Source: Trebonia sp963822615 (GTDB lineage: Bacteria > Actinomycetota > Actinomycetes > Streptosporangiales > Streptosporangiaceae). From it: a DNA stretch of 64,000 nucleotides. The notes under the pieces are model-generated. The model searched no databases, was not told the DNA's origin, and saw nothing but the letters and a program-made list of their open reading frames with translations. The translations under genes were made by a program, and so were the position numbers. Position 1 is the first letter of the stretch. Each line of letters starts with the position of its first letter. Where the stretch lies: contig CAWGIM010000018.1 in assembly GCA_963822615.1 (NCBI GenBank), positions 1 to 64,000 of the forward strand. The letters are read 5' to 3'. Shown here piece by piece: positions 33,951 to 42,753 of this stretch.

Positions 33951-35621
33951 ATGAGCATCGCGGAGCTTGTCCTCGTTAACGGCAAGATCCGGACGCCTGC
34001 CCACCCGTCCGGTTTCACCCAGGCCGCCGCCGTCAGCGGCGGGCAGCTCGCCCGGCTCGGCCCCGACGACGAGATCCGCGATCACATCGGCCCGTTCACC
34101 CGCGTCATCGACCTGCGCGGCCGGCTGGCCATCCCCGCCTTCGGCGACGCCCACGTGCACCCGGTCCAGGGCGGCCTCGAGTCGCTGCGCTGCGACCTGA
34201 CCGGCTACCGGACCCGGGCCGGGTACCTCGCCGCGGTCGCCGCCTACAGCGAGCAGCTCCCGCCGGCCGCCTGGGTACTCGGCGGCGGCTGGTCGATGCC
34301 CGCCTTCCCCGGCGGCACCCCGTCCGCGGCCGACCTGGACGCGGTCACCGGCGGGCGGCCCGCCTTCCTGCCCAACCGCGACCACCACACCGCCTGGGTG
34401 AACAGCGCGGCGCTGGAGCTGGCGGGCATCACCGGGCGCAGCCCCGACCCGGTCGACGGGCGGATCGAGCGCGACCACGCGGGCAACCCGTCCGGCGCGC
34501 TGCACGACGGCGCCATGCGGCTGGTCGCCAACCTCGTGCCGCCCCCCAGCGAGCAGGAGCTCATCGCCGGGCTGCTGGCCGCGCAGCGGCACCTGCACTC
34601 GCTCGGGATCACCAGCATCCAGGACGCCTGCGTCGGCAGCGCGAGCGAGATCGGCATCCCCGACACGCACGCGACCTACCTCAGGGCCGCCGCCGACCGG
34701 CTGCTCACCTGCCGGGTCACCGGCGCCCTGTGGTGGGACCGCCACCGGGGCCTGAGCCAGCTCAGCACGCTGCAAGAACGCCGGGAGCAGGCCGACGGCA
34801 GCGGTTACTTCCGCGCCACCTCGGTCAAGCTGATGCTGGACGGGGTGTGCGAGACGTTCACCGCCGCGATGGGCTCCCCCTACCTGGACGGCCACGGTCA
34901 CGACACCGACCAGGCCGGCTCGCTGTTCATCGAGCCGGACGCGCTCACCGAGATCGCGGCCCAGCTCGCCGACCTCGGCTTCCAGATGCACTTCCACGCG
35001 ATCGGCGACCGCGCGGTGATGACCGCGCTCGACGCCCTGGCCGCGCTGCCCGCGGCGCAACGGGTCAGCGGGCGGCATCACATCGCCCACCTGCAGTTCA
35101 TCCACCCGGCCGACCTCGAGCGGTTCGCCCAGCTCGGCGTGACCGGCAACTTCCAGCCGCTGTGGGCCTGCCGGGACGAGCAGAACGACCGGCTCACGGT
35201 GCCGTTCGTCGGGCTCAAGCGGGCCAACTGGCAGTACCGGATCGGCACGCTGCTGCGGATGGGCACCCGCCTGGCGTTCGGCAGCGACTGGCCGGTATCG
35301 AGCGCCGACCCGGTCCAGGAACTGCACGTGGCCGTCAACCGGATGCTGTCGGCGCGGCTCGGCGAACCAGGCACCAGCGAGACCAGCTCGCCGCTGCTGC
35401 CGGGCGAGAAGATCGACCTGGACGCCGCGATCAGCGCCTTCACCCAGGGTGTCGCCTACGTGAACCACGAGGAGCAGGTCGCGGGCACGCTGGAGCCCGG
35501 CAAGGTCGCCGACTTCGCGGTCCTCGACCAGGACCTCTACACCGTCGGGGCGGGCGAGATCGGCGATACCTCGGTCGCGCTGACGATCGCGGCCGGCCAG
35601 GTCGTGCACGGAGACGAGTGA
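33951..35621 (+). CDS. amidohydrolase family 3 protein (YtcJ-like)
   Basis: A 556-residue metal-dependent hydrolase. PAFGDAHVHPVQGG is the HxH metal motif; FHAIGDRAVMTALDAL contains a later metal His; and LAFGSDWPVSSADP contains the catalytic Asp. A YtcJ/D-aminoacylase-like fold with a beta-sandwich made from both ends (LVNGKIRTP... and GKVADFAVLDQDLY) is expected. Substrates are usually N-acyl or formyl compounds; this one is unknown. ATG 33951 has no clear ribosome site. Confidence 0.88.
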   Translation: MSIAELVLVNGKIRTPAHPSGFTQAAAVSGGQLARLGPDDEIRDHIGPFTRVIDLRGRLAIPAFGDAHVHPVQGGLESLRCDLTGYRTRAGYLAAVAAYSEQLPPAAWVLGGGWSMPAFPGGTPSAADLDAVTGGRPAFLPNRDHHTAWVNSAALELAGITGRSPDPVDGRIERDHAGNPSGALHDGAMRLVANLVPPPSEQELIAGLLAAQRHLHSLGITSIQDACVGSASEIGIPDTHATYLRAAADRLLTCRVTGALWWDRHRGLSQLSTLQERREQADGSGYFRATSVKLMLDGVCETFTAAMGSPYLDGHGHDTDQAGSLFIEPDALTEIAAQLADLGFQMHFHAIGDRAVMTALDALAALPAAQRVSGRHHIAHLQFIHPADLERFAQLGVTGNFQPLWACRDEQNDRLTVPFVGLKRANWQYRIGTLLRMGTRLAFGSDWPVSSADPVQELHVAVNRMLSARLGEPGTSETSSPLLPGEKIDLDAAISAFTQGVAYVNHEEQVAGTLEPGKVADFAVLDQDLYTVGAGEIGDTSVALTIAAGQVVHGDE

Positions 35622-35744
35622 GGCGGGCGGGCCGGAGAACCCGCACCCGTTCGGGATGACCGGTCGGCAGCCGGGCGGCGACGCGCGGGTGAACACCCGT
35701 GCCCCGCCCGTGACCACCGCTGTTCCATGTGCTGTATTTAGAGG

Positions 35745-36677
35745 GTGTTCAACGTGCTGCCATCGCCTGGGTCGCAAGACCCCGCAGATCTCGATCTCCT
35801 CGCCGGGCTCCGGGTAGTAGACAACGATGACGACGATCCGGTCCTGCTGTGGCCGGACGGGACACCGGTAGACACCTGGCGGGAGGACTACCCGTACGAC
35901 GAGCGGATGACCCGCGAATACTACGACCGGCACAAGCGCCTGCTCCAGATCGAGCTGGTCAAGCTGCAGAACTGGGTGAAGGACACCGGGCAGCGGATCG
36001 TCATCGTCTTCGAGGGGCGGGACGCGGCCGGCAAGGGCGGCACCATCAAGCGGTTCACCGAGCACCTGAACCCGCGCGGCTGCCGGGTGGTGGCGCTGGA
36101 GAAGCCCACCGAGCGCGAGCGCACCCAGTGGTACTTCCAGCGGTACGTGACGCACCTGCCGTCGGCCGGGGAGATCGTCCTGTTCGACCGCTCCTGGTAC
36201 AACCGGGCCGGGGTCGAGCGGGTGATGGGCTTCTGCTCCCCCGAGGAGTACCTGGAGTTCATGCGGGAGGCGCCGGAGTTCGAGCGGATGCTGGTGCACT
36301 CCGGGCTGGACATGACCAAGTTCTGGTTCTCGGTGACCCAGTCCGAGCAGCGCACCCGGTTCGTCATCCGGCAGGTCGACCCGGTGCGCCAGTGGAAGCT
36401 GTCGCCGATGGACATCCAGTCACTGGACAAATGGGACGACTACACCGACGCTAAAGATGCGATGTTCTTCTACACCGACACGGCCGACGCGCCGTGGACG
36501 GTGGTGAAGTCCAACGACAAGAAGCGTGCCCGGCTCGAGGCCATCAGGCACATCCTTGAGCGGTTCGACTACGACGGCAAGGACGAGGAGATCGTCGGCA
36601 AGCCGGACCGGAAGATCATCGGGCCGGCCGCGGCGCTGGCGGAGAAGGCGACGGACCAGGCATTCACGAGATTGTGA
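35745..36677 (+). CDS. ppk2: polyphosphate kinase 2
   Basis: A 310-residue class I PPK2 that transfers phosphate between polyphosphate and nucleoside phosphates. The Walker A sequence FEGRDAAGKGGTIKRF, the EKPTERERTQWYFQRYV segment and Walker B VLFDRSWYNRAGVERVMGF are intact. GTG 35745 overlaps a GAGGG motif; the next GTG at 35754 has that GAGGG 8 nt upstream and may be the true start, shortening the protein by three residues. The following gene begins 5 bp after its stop. Confidence 0.93.
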   Translation: MFNVLPSPGSQDPADLDLLAGLRVVDNDDDDPVLLWPDGTPVDTWREDYPYDERMTREYYDRHKRLLQIELVKLQNWVKDTGQRIVIVFEGRDAAGKGGTIKRFTEHLNPRGCRVVALEKPTERERTQWYFQRYVTHLPSAGEIVLFDRSWYNRAGVERVMGFCSPEEYLEFMREAPEFERMLVHSGLDMTKFWFSVTQSEQRTRFVIRQVDPVRQWKLSPMDIQSLDKWDDYTDAKDAMFFYTDTADAPWTVVKSNDKKRARLEAIRHILERFDYDGKDEEIVGKPDRKIIGPAAALAEKATDQAFTRL

Positions 36678-36682
36678 GGCGC

Positions 36683-37327
36683 ATGTCAGCCACCGACACC
36701 CCGGTCACCGAGATCACCAGCGAAGCGGAACTGCGCGAGGCGCTCGGCGGCCACGCCTCCGGGCGGGCGGTTACCAAGGAGCGGACCGCACTGCACCCGC
36801 TGCAGGCGCAGTGGCTGCAGTCGTCGCCGTTCTGCGTCCTCGCGACCGCCGACGCGGACGGCCGCTGCGACGCCTCGCCCAAGGGCGACCCGGCCGGGCA
36901 CCTCATCCACGTGCTCGACCCGACCACGATCGTGATCGCCGAGCGGCCGGGCAACAAGCGGGCCGACGGCTACCTGAACGTGCTGTCCAACCCGCAGGTC
37001 GGGCTCATCGCGCTCATCCCCGGGCGCAACGACACGCTGCGGGTTAACGGGCGGGCGCGGCTGGTGCGGGACGCGCCCTGGTTCGACCAGCTGCTGGTGC
37101 AGGGCAAGCGGCCGGTGCTGGCGCTGCTCATCGAGATCGAGCAGGTCTTCTCGCACTGCCCCAAGGCGTTCCTGCGGTCCGGCCTGTGGCAGCCCGCGTC
37201 CTGGCCGCCGGCCGAGGCGATGCCGTCGGTGGCGGAGCTGTGCAAGGTGGTGCAGAACCCGCCGGAGAGCCTGCGGGAACTCGAGGAGCACTACGCCGAG
37301 GCGCACTACACCGGCCTGCTCTACTGA
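36683..37327 (+). CDS. pyridoxamine 5'-phosphate oxidase-family FMN-binding protein
   Basis: A 214-residue split-barrel protein. QSSPFCVLATADADGRCDASPKGDPAG and NKRADGYLNVLSNPQVGLIALIPGRNDTLRVNG are typical of the MSMEG_1061-like FMN-dependent PPOX family. The C-terminal HCPKAFLRSGLW motif is also usual. Such proteins bind FMN or F420; the substrate is unknown. It follows ppk2 by 5 bp, so they are cotranscribed. Confidence 0.85.
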   Translation: MSATDTPVTEITSEAELREALGGHASGRAVTKERTALHPLQAQWLQSSPFCVLATADADGRCDASPKGDPAGHLIHVLDPTTIVIAERPGNKRADGYLNVLSNPQVGLIALIPGRNDTLRVNGRARLVRDAPWFDQLLVQGKRPVLALLIEIEQVFSHCPKAFLRSGLWQPASWPPAEAMPSVAELCKVVQNPPESLRELEEHYAEAHYTGLLY

Positions 37328-37335
37328 GCCCGGTG

Positions 37336-37929
37336 CTAGCGGGACTGCGACCACAGGCCGGGGACGGTAAACCCGAGGTCGAGGAAAAGGCGGCGCAGCA
37401 GCGGCACGGAGATGCCGATCACGTTGTTGTGGTCGCCGTCGATCGAGTCGACCCACCAGCCGCCGAGACCCTCGATGGTGAACGCGCCCGCCATGCCGAG
37501 CGGCTCGCCGGTGCCGACGTAGGCCAGGATCTCCTCCTCGGCCGGCGTGCCGAAGCGCACCGTGGTCGCGCCCACCGCCGTCACCTGGCGGCCGGCCGCC
37601 ACGTCGATCACGCAGTGCCCGGTGAACAGCGTGCCGGACTGGCCGGACATCTGCCGCCAGCGGTCGGCCGCCTCGGCCGCCGTCGCGGGCTTGCCGTACG
37701 CCTGGCCGTGCAGGTCGAGCATGGAGTCGCAGCCGATCACCAGGCCGTCGGCGAGGCCCGCGGCCACCGCCGACGCCTTGGCCGTCGCCAGCAGCTGGGT
37801 CAGCTCCCCGGTGCTGGGCGCCGAGTAAGCCTCCTCGTCCACCCCGCTGACGATGACCTCGGGGCTGAGGCCCGCCCCGCGGAGCACGGCCAGCCGGGCG
37901 GGGGAAGCGGAAGCGAGAACAAGGCGCAC
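37336..37929 (-). CDS. maf: Maf-family nucleoside triphosphate pyrophosphatase
   Basis: About 197 residues from GTG 37929 (VRLVLASASPARLAVLRGAGL), the standard Maf N-terminus; a longer frame to 37995 would overlap the divergent gene. VIGCDSMLDLHGQAYGKP is the catalytic DxM-type motif. Maf proteins hydrolyse non-canonical nucleoside triphosphates and affect septum formation. It is convergent with the PPOX-like gene (8-bp gap) and divergent from the Gfo/Idh gene, with only 18 bp between the starts. Confidence 0.9.
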   Translation of the reverse strand: MRLVLASASPARLAVLRGAGLSPEVIVSGVDEEAYSAPSTGELTQLLATAKASAVAAGLADGLVIGCDSMLDLHGQAYGKPATAAEAADRWRQMSGQSGTLFTGHCVIDVAAGRQVTAVGATTVRFGTPAEEEILAYVGTGEPLGMAGAFTIEGLGGWWVDSIDGDHNNVIGISVPLLRRLFLDLGFTVPGLWSQSR

Positions 37930-37947
37930 GGCGCATAACCTTAGGGC

Positions 37948-38853
37948 ATGCGATTCGGCCTTGTCGGTACCGGATACTGGGCAAAGATCACCCACGCACC
38001 CGCCCTCGCCAGCACGCCCGGCGCGGAGCTAGCCGCCGTGTGGGGCCGCGACCCCGCCGCCACGGCCGCCCTGGCGGCCGAGTACGGCGCCACTGCCTGC
38101 GCGGACTTCAGTTCCCTGGTGGACCAGGTGGACGCGGTCGCGTTCGCGGTGCCGCCGCACGTCCAGGCGCCGCTGGCCGTGCGCGCGGCCGAGGCCGGCA
38201 AGCACCTGCTGCTGGAAAAGCCGGTCGCGCTCAGCGTCGCCGACGCGGACAAGGTCGCCGCCGCCGCCGAGGAAACCGGGGTCAGCACGGTTGTCTTCTT
38301 CACCTGGCGGTTCAACCCCGAGATCCGCGCCTGGCTGACCGACGCCCGCGCCCGCGGCGGCTGGTCAGGCGAGGGCTGGTCGGGCGCGGCCGCGATCTGG
38401 CTCGGCACCTCACTGCAGGCAGGCAACCCGTTCAACACTCCCTGGCGCCAGCAGAAGGGCGCCCTCTGGGACCTCGGCCCGCACCTGGTCGGCATGCTCT
38501 GGGCCTGCCTCGGGCCGGTCGCCGAGGTGACCGCGGTACCCGGCACCGGCGACATCGCGCACCTGGTGCTGCGGCACCAGGCCGGCGGCACGTCCACCGT
38601 GACCACCACCCAGAGCGCCCCCGAGGCCGCGGCCGGGGTCACCGTGTTCGTCTGGGGCGCGGCGGGCCGCTCGGTCATGCCGGTCGAGCTGGTCGACTCG
38701 GTGGCCGCCCTGCGCACCGCCGCGGCCGAGCTCATCGCCGGGGCCGGGCCAGCGGGCGAGCGGCTGGCGCAGCCGTGCGACGCCCGCTTCGGCCGGGACA
38801 TCACCCGGGTACTGGCGGACGCCGAGGCACAGCTCGGCACTGCTTCCGCCTGA
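37948..38853 (+). CDS. Gfo/Idh/MocA-family oxidoreductase
   Basis: A 301-residue NAD(P)-dependent oxidoreductase. MRFGLVGTGYWAKITHAPALA is the nucleotide-binding turn and HLLLEKPVALSVADAD is the family's EKP motif. The C-terminal alpha/beta domain is shorter than in long sugar dehydrogenases. The substrate, probably a sugar or cyclitol, is unknown. The start is only 18 bp from the divergent maf start, so the promoters must overlap the coding sequences or the messages are leaderless. Confidence 0.88.
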   Translation: MRFGLVGTGYWAKITHAPALASTPGAELAAVWGRDPAATAALAAEYGATACADFSSLVDQVDAVAFAVPPHVQAPLAVRAAEAGKHLLLEKPVALSVADADKVAAAAEETGVSTVVFFTWRFNPEIRAWLTDARARGGWSGEGWSGAAAIWLGTSLQAGNPFNTPWRQQKGALWDLGPHLVGMLWACLGPVAEVTAVPGTGDIAHLVLRHQAGGTSTVTTTQSAPEAAAGVTVFVWGAAGRSVMPVELVDSVAALRTAAAELIAGAGPAGERLAQPCDARFGRDITRVLADAEAQLGTASA

Positions 38854-38928
38854 ATCCAGCAGAAAGTCCCGCCCGTGAGCACGCGGGCCCTGTACCTACG
38901 CGCGCGGGTACGCCTAGGCTTGACTGAT

Positions 38929-39702
38929 ATGAGTAGCGAGCCTGCCGCCCGGGAACCGCGGAACCTGCGCGCCTCCGACGCCGACCGGGAACGCGTCGCC
39001 GAGGTGCTGCGCGAGGCCGCGGGCGACGGCCGGCTGACCATGGACGAGCTCGACGAGCGGCTCGACGCCGTCTACCAGGCGAAGACCTACGCCGAGCTTG
39101 AGCCGATCACCCACGACCTGCCGGCCGCCGGGGATGCCCTGCCGCCGGCCGCCGTCCCGGTCGCGGGCAGCGGGGCGGACCCGGCCCGGTTCGGCGGCGA
39201 GCCGACCTCAAATGGTGCCTTCGCCATCATGGGCGGCTTCACCCGCAAGGGCGACTGGGTGGTGCCCAGGGAGTTCACCGCGTTCATGTTCATGGGCGGC
39301 GGCGAGATCGACCTGCGGGACGCCCGGTTCGCCGAGCGCGAGGTGACCATCCACATCATCGCCGTCATGGGCGGCTGCGAGATCATCGTCCCCGAGGACG
39401 CCACCGTCCGGGTCACCGGCATCGGCATCATGGGCGCCTTCGACCACACCAACGCCGGCAGCGGCACGCCCGGCGGCCCGGTGATCACCATCAACGGGGT
39501 CGCCATCATGGGCGGGGTGGACGTGAAGCGCCGGCCGACCATGCAGGACTTCCGGGACCGGCAAGAGCTGCGCGGGCAGGAGCGGCAGCTCCGGCTGGAG
39601 GACCGGCGAGCCCGGCTGGAAGCGAAGATGCAGTACAAGCGGGAGCGGTTCGACGCCCGGCGGGACCGGCACGACGGCCGCCGCTACGGCCGCCTGGACT
39701 AG
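38929..39702 (+). CDS. DUF1707 / LiaF-like C-terminal domain protein
   Basis: About 257 residues from ATG 38929. LRASDADRERVAEVLREAAGDGRLTMDELDERLDAVYQAKTYAEL is the DUF1707 domain (residues 10-60). A beta-rich domain (about 100-190) with repeated IMGG turns (AIMGGFTRKGDW, FMGGGEIDLRDA, IAVMGGCEI, GVAIMGGVDV) resembles the cell-wall-active antibiotic response (LiaF) domain, and a charged coiled tail follows. It probably has a membrane-stress or regulatory role; no transmembrane helix is visible. Confidence 0.85.
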   Translation: MSSEPAAREPRNLRASDADRERVAEVLREAAGDGRLTMDELDERLDAVYQAKTYAELEPITHDLPAAGDALPPAAVPVAGSGADPARFGGEPTSNGAFAIMGGFTRKGDWVVPREFTAFMFMGGGEIDLRDARFAEREVTIHIIAVMGGCEIIVPEDATVRVTGIGIMGAFDHTNAGSGTPGGPVITINGVAIMGGVDVKRRPTMQDFRDRQELRGQERQLRLEDRRARLEAKMQYKRERFDARRDRHDGRRYGRLD

Positions 39703-39726
39703 CGGTTCAGCGGGAGCCGGCCGGGG

Positions 39727-39749
39727 TCAGCCGCACCCGTTCGGGCTGA
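39727..39749. terminator. inverted repeat between convergent genes
   Basis: TCAGCC (39727-39732) pairs with GGCTGA (39744-39749) around GCACCCGTTCG. It lies in the 52-bp gap between two convergent genes, so it may act as a bidirectional terminator. Its core is part of a sequence that recurs elsewhere in this window (35647, 60225, 61095). Confidence 0.4.
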
Positions 39750-39754
39750 TCCTC

Positions 39755-40777
39755 TTAGCGCCAGCCGAGGGCGGGCGCGACGTGGGTCAGGATCGCCTCG
39801 ATCACGTGCGCGTTGTACTCGACGCCGAGCTGGTTGGGCACGGTGAGCAGCAGGGTATCGGCGGCGGCGATCGCCTCGTCCTCCTTGAGCTGGTCGATCA
39901 GCTTGTCCGGCTCGGCCGCGTAACTGCGGCCGAAAATCGCCTGCATGTTCTCGTCGATGAAGCCGACGTGGTCCGCGTCCTGGTTGCGCGCACCGAAGTA
40001 CATCCAGTCGCGCCGGTCGGTCAGCGCGAAGATGGAGCGGCTGACCGAGACCCGCGGCTGCCGCTGGTGCCCGGCTTCCTTCCAGGCATCGCGGAACACC
40101 TGAATCTGCTCGGCCTGCTGGACGTGGAACGGCTTGTCCGACTCGTGGCTGATCAGGGTCGAGCTTTGCAGGTTCATCCCCTGCTCGGCGGCCCACTTCG
40201 CGGTCGCCTGCGAGGCGGCGCCCCACCAGATGCGGTCCCGCAGCCCCGGCGCGTGCGGCTCGACCCGCAGCAGCCCGGGCGGGTTGGGGAACATCGGCCG
40301 CGGGTTCGGCTGGGCGAAGCCGTCGCCCTTCAGCACCTCGAGGAACACCGCGGCGTGCTCCCGGGCCATGTCGGCCTCGGACTTGCCGTCAGCCGGCTGG
40401 TAGCCGAAGTACCGCCAGCCGTCGATCACCTGCTCGGGTGAGCCCCGGCTGATGCCGAGCTGCAGCCGCCCGCCCGCGAGCAGGTCGGCCGCGCCCGCGT
40501 CCTCGGCCATGTAGAGCGGGTTCTCATAGCGCATGTCGATCACGGCCGTGCCCAGCTCGATCTGGCTGGTCCGCGCACCGGCCGCCGCCAGCAGCGGGAA
40601 CGGCGAGCCGAGCTGCCGCGCGAAGTGGTGCACGCGGAAGTAGGCGCCGTCAGCGCCGAGCTCTTCCGCCGCCACCGCCAGCTCGACCGACTGCAGCAGC
40701 GCGTCAGACGCCGACCGCACCTCCGAGCCCGGCGAGTCCGACCAGTGACCGAAGGAAAGGAACCCGATCTTCTTCAT
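39755..40777 (-). CDS. LLM-class flavin-dependent oxidoreductase
   Basis: About 340 residues from ATG 40777 (MKKIGFLSFGHW); an earlier start at 40795 lies inside the operator-like dyad. Luciferase-like TIM-barrel protein: GADGAYFRVHHFARQLGSPFPLLAAAGARTSQIELGTAVIDM and ADLLAGGRLQLGISRGSPEQV are characteristic. It would use FMN or F420; the substrate is unknown. It is convergent with the DUF1707 gene. Confidence 0.88.
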   Translation of the reverse strand: MKKIGFLSFGHWSDSPGSEVRSASDALLQSVELAVAAEELGADGAYFRVHHFARQLGSPFPLLAAAGARTSQIELGTAVIDMRYENPLYMAEDAGAADLLAGGRLQLGISRGSPEQVIDGWRYFGYQPADGKSEADMAREHAAVFLEVLKGDGFAQPNPRPMFPNPPGLLRVEPHAPGLRDRIWWGAASQATAKWAAEQGMNLQSSTLISHESDKPFHVQQAEQIQVFRDAWKEAGHQRQPRVSVSRSIFALTDRRDWMYFGARNQDADHVGFIDENMQAIFGRSYAAEPDKLIDQLKEDEAIAAADTLLLTVPNQLGVEYNAHVIEAILTHVAPALGWR

Positions 40778-40782
40778 GACTA

Positions 40783-40796
40783 GTTGAACAGTCAAC
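40783..40796. promoter_or_regulatory. dyad GTTGA-N4-TCAAC upstream of the LLM oxidoreductase
   Basis: GTTGAACAGTCAAC is a perfect 5-bp-arm dyad ending 6 bp before the preferred start codon at 40777. TetR or MarR regulators of flavin oxidoreductases bind sites like this, but no regulator gene is adjacent. Confidence 0.4.
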
Positions 40797-40832
40797 AGCT
40801 GGACGGCATTCCGCCGCCGGCCCCGCCCCGGC

Positions 40833-41525
40833 TTACCAGTCGATCGTCGGCAGCCGCTGGTCGAGAAACCGCAGGATGGCGATGATGACCAGCGCCACGA
40901 CGACGACCCCGACCGTATTGCGGAGGGCGATCGCGTAGCCGTGCAACTGCACGTCGAGGAACGGGTAGGGGTACCACTTGGTCGCGGCCCCCACGGCGAA
41001 CGTGTAGCCGATCCACAGCACCGGCCACACCCACAGCCAGCCGAGCGTCGCCCAGTCCAGCCGGGGGCGCGGACCGAACAGCAGCCAGCCGAGCAGCGCC
41101 GCGGCCGGGGAGAAGTAGTGGAAGCCGGCGTTCACCCAGGCGGCGACGCCGTGCGGGTGGACCAGCCGGGCCAGCACGGTGGCGAAGATGAGGCCGGTGA
41201 TGATGATGCCGAGCAGCGCGTCCGCGTGCACCACGCGCCACAGGCGCCCGTCCCGGGACGGGTTGAGGACCAGGCTCACCGCCAGCGCGAGGACAAACAG
41301 GTTGGACTGGATGGTGAAGTAACTGAACAGCCGGACGAGGCGGACCGCCAGCCCGGCGCTTCCCTCGGTCGTCACCGTGTTGACATCCGTCCCGCCGTGG
41401 ATGATCAGCACGACCTGCGTGATCATGGAGGCGCCGACGACCAGCGCCAGGACAGCGTGCCACGCGCGGCAAGCCCGCCTGCGGCCGCGCGCGGGGGTGC
41501 GGGTGAGGACGGCAGCTCCGCTCAT
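40833..41525 (-). CDS. Pr6Pr-family integral membrane protein
   Basis: A 230-residue protein with six hydrophobic helices. YFTIQSNLFVLALAVSLVL, the HADALLGIIITGLIF helix and NAGFHYFSPAAALLGWLLFGPR match the Pr6Pr/FAR-17a-like family of six-helix proteins. Function is unknown. It ends 36 bp before the LLM gene's regulatory dyad, on the same strand. Confidence 0.85.
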   Translation of the reverse strand: MSGAAVLTRTPARGRRRACRAWHAVLALVVGASMITQVVLIIHGGTDVNTVTTEGSAGLAVRLVRLFSYFTIQSNLFVLALAVSLVLNPSRDGRLWRVVHADALLGIIITGLIFATVLARLVHPHGVAAWVNAGFHYFSPAAALLGWLLFGPRPRLDWATLGWLWVWPVLWIGYTFAVGAATKWYPYPFLDVQLHGYAIALRNTVGVVVVALVIIAILRFLDQRLPTIDW

Positions 41526-41652
41526 GGCGTCATCTTGTCACCAGCGACCTGGGACAACGCCCGGACATGCCGACGGTGGCAGCAGGAAAGCCGTTTGTCC
41601 GCAGTTGTTCCGGGCAGGAGACGGCTGATCCGGAACGAGCTGTGGAGGCGTC

Positions 41653-41835
41653 GTGGTTAAGAAGCTGGTCGAACTCCTGATCTGCATCATCCACCCGCTC
41701 GCGGTGGTGCTGATGTGGATCAACCTGGCGTCGCGCAGTGACCTGCCGACCTTCAACAAGGTCGCCTGGGCCATCTTCGGGATCATCCCGCTGGTGCCCT
41801 TCGTCTACGTGCTGACCGGCGGCGACCTCTTCTAA
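41653..41835 (+). CDS. small two-helix membrane protein
   Basis: A 60-residue protein with two hydrophobic segments (IICIIHPLAVVLMWINLA-like and KVAWAIFGIIPLVPFVYVLTGG) and a GGAGG ribosome site upstream of GTG 41653. The second part resembles the short PLDc_N-type membrane anchor found in actinobacterial small proteins. Function is unknown. Confidence 0.7.
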   Translation: MVKKLVELLICIIHPLAVVLMWINLASRSDLPTFNKVAWAIFGIIPLVPFVYVLTGGDLF

Positions 41836-41865
41836 CTTCGGTCACTTACAGCACGCCTGACTCTT

Positions 41866-41882
41866 CTGCCTCGAAAAGAGGC
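41866..41882 (+). terminator. hairpin after the small membrane protein
   Basis: TGCCTC-GAAAA-GAGGCA is a perfect 6-bp stem with a stable purine loop, 31 bp downstream of the stop. A second hairpin CCCTCA-GTACGT-TGAGGG lies about 35 bp further on, in the leader of aqpZ. Confidence 0.5.
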
Positions 41883-41982
41883 ATAGGTCACACTCGTACG
41901 TTCTACCCCTTAACCCTCAGTACGTTGAGGGCTACTGTCCGGCGCCACGAGCCGGGCACGGGAGTTACGGGGGGTTTACGTC

Positions 41983-42753
41983 GTGGTTCGCAAGTTGACG
42001 GCCGAAGCGCTGGGCACGGGGGTGCTGGTGTTCTTCGGTGCAGGGGTAGCGACACTCATGTTCGGCTTCCACTTCGCCGGCGCTAGTACCGCGGCCGGCG
42101 TGGTCGCCACCGCACTGGCGTTCGGGCTGGTGCTGCTCGCGCTCGTCTACGCACTCGGCCCGGTCTCCGGGTGCCATCTCAACCCAGCGGTCACCCTCGG
42201 CGCGCTGCTATCCGGCCGGATCAAGGCGGCCGACGCCGCCGCGTACTGGATCGCCCAGTTCGCCGGCGGGATACTCGGGGCCCTGCTGCTGTGGGCGGTC
42301 GTCGCCCGCTCGCCGTTCTATCACCGGTCCACCACCGGCCTCGGCGCGAACGGCTGGGGCGCGGCCTCGCTCGTCCACCTCAGCCTGTGGGGCGCCTTCC
42401 TGGCCGAGGTCATCCTCACCGCCGTCTTCGTCTACGTCATCATCACCGTCACCGGCAAGGACCGCAGCTCCGGCACCGCGGGCCTGGTCATCGGGCTGTC
42501 GCTGGCCTTCATCCACCTGGTCGGCATCCCGCTCACCGGCACCTCGGTCAACCCGGCCCGCAGCCTCGGCCCGGCCCTCGTCGTCGGCGGCCCGGCCCTC
42601 AGCCAGGTGTGGCTGTTCATCGTCGCCCCGCTGCTCGGCGCGGTGGCCGCGGCGGTACTCGACCGGGTGGTGAACCGGCCGTCCGCGGCCGCCGGCGGGC
42701 CGGCCACCAGCGACAGCGACGCCTCACGGCTGCTGACGCGCGAGGGCAGGTAA
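41983..42753 (+). CDS. aqpZ: aquaporin (MIP family)
   Basis: A 256-residue six-helix channel with both NPA boxes: SGCHLNPAVTLG after the second helix and GTSVNPARSLGPALVVGG after the fifth. The His in IHLVGIPLTGTSVNPARS and the small GTSVN constriction match water-selective AqpZ rather than glycerol facilitators. GTG 41983 has a GGGGG ribosome site. Its last 30 bp overlap the convergent DUF4397 gene. Confidence 0.92.
   Translation: MVRKLTAEALGTGVLVFFGAGVATLMFGFHFAGASTAAGVVATALAFGLVLLALVYALGPVSGCHLNPAVTLGALLSGRIKAADAAAYWIAQFAGGILGALLLWAVVARSPFYHRSTTGLGANGWGAASLVHLSLWGAFLAEVILTAVFVYVIITVTGKDRSSGTAGLVIGLSLAFIHLVGIPLTGTSVNPARSLGPALVVGGPALSQVWLFIVAPLLGAVAAAVLDRVVNRPSAAAGGPATSDSDASRLLTREGR

Noticed and set aside
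33894..36299. 801-codon minus-strand frame over the amidohydrolase and ppk2 genes
   Set aside because: Both genes opposite are clear, and this frame lacks any family motif.
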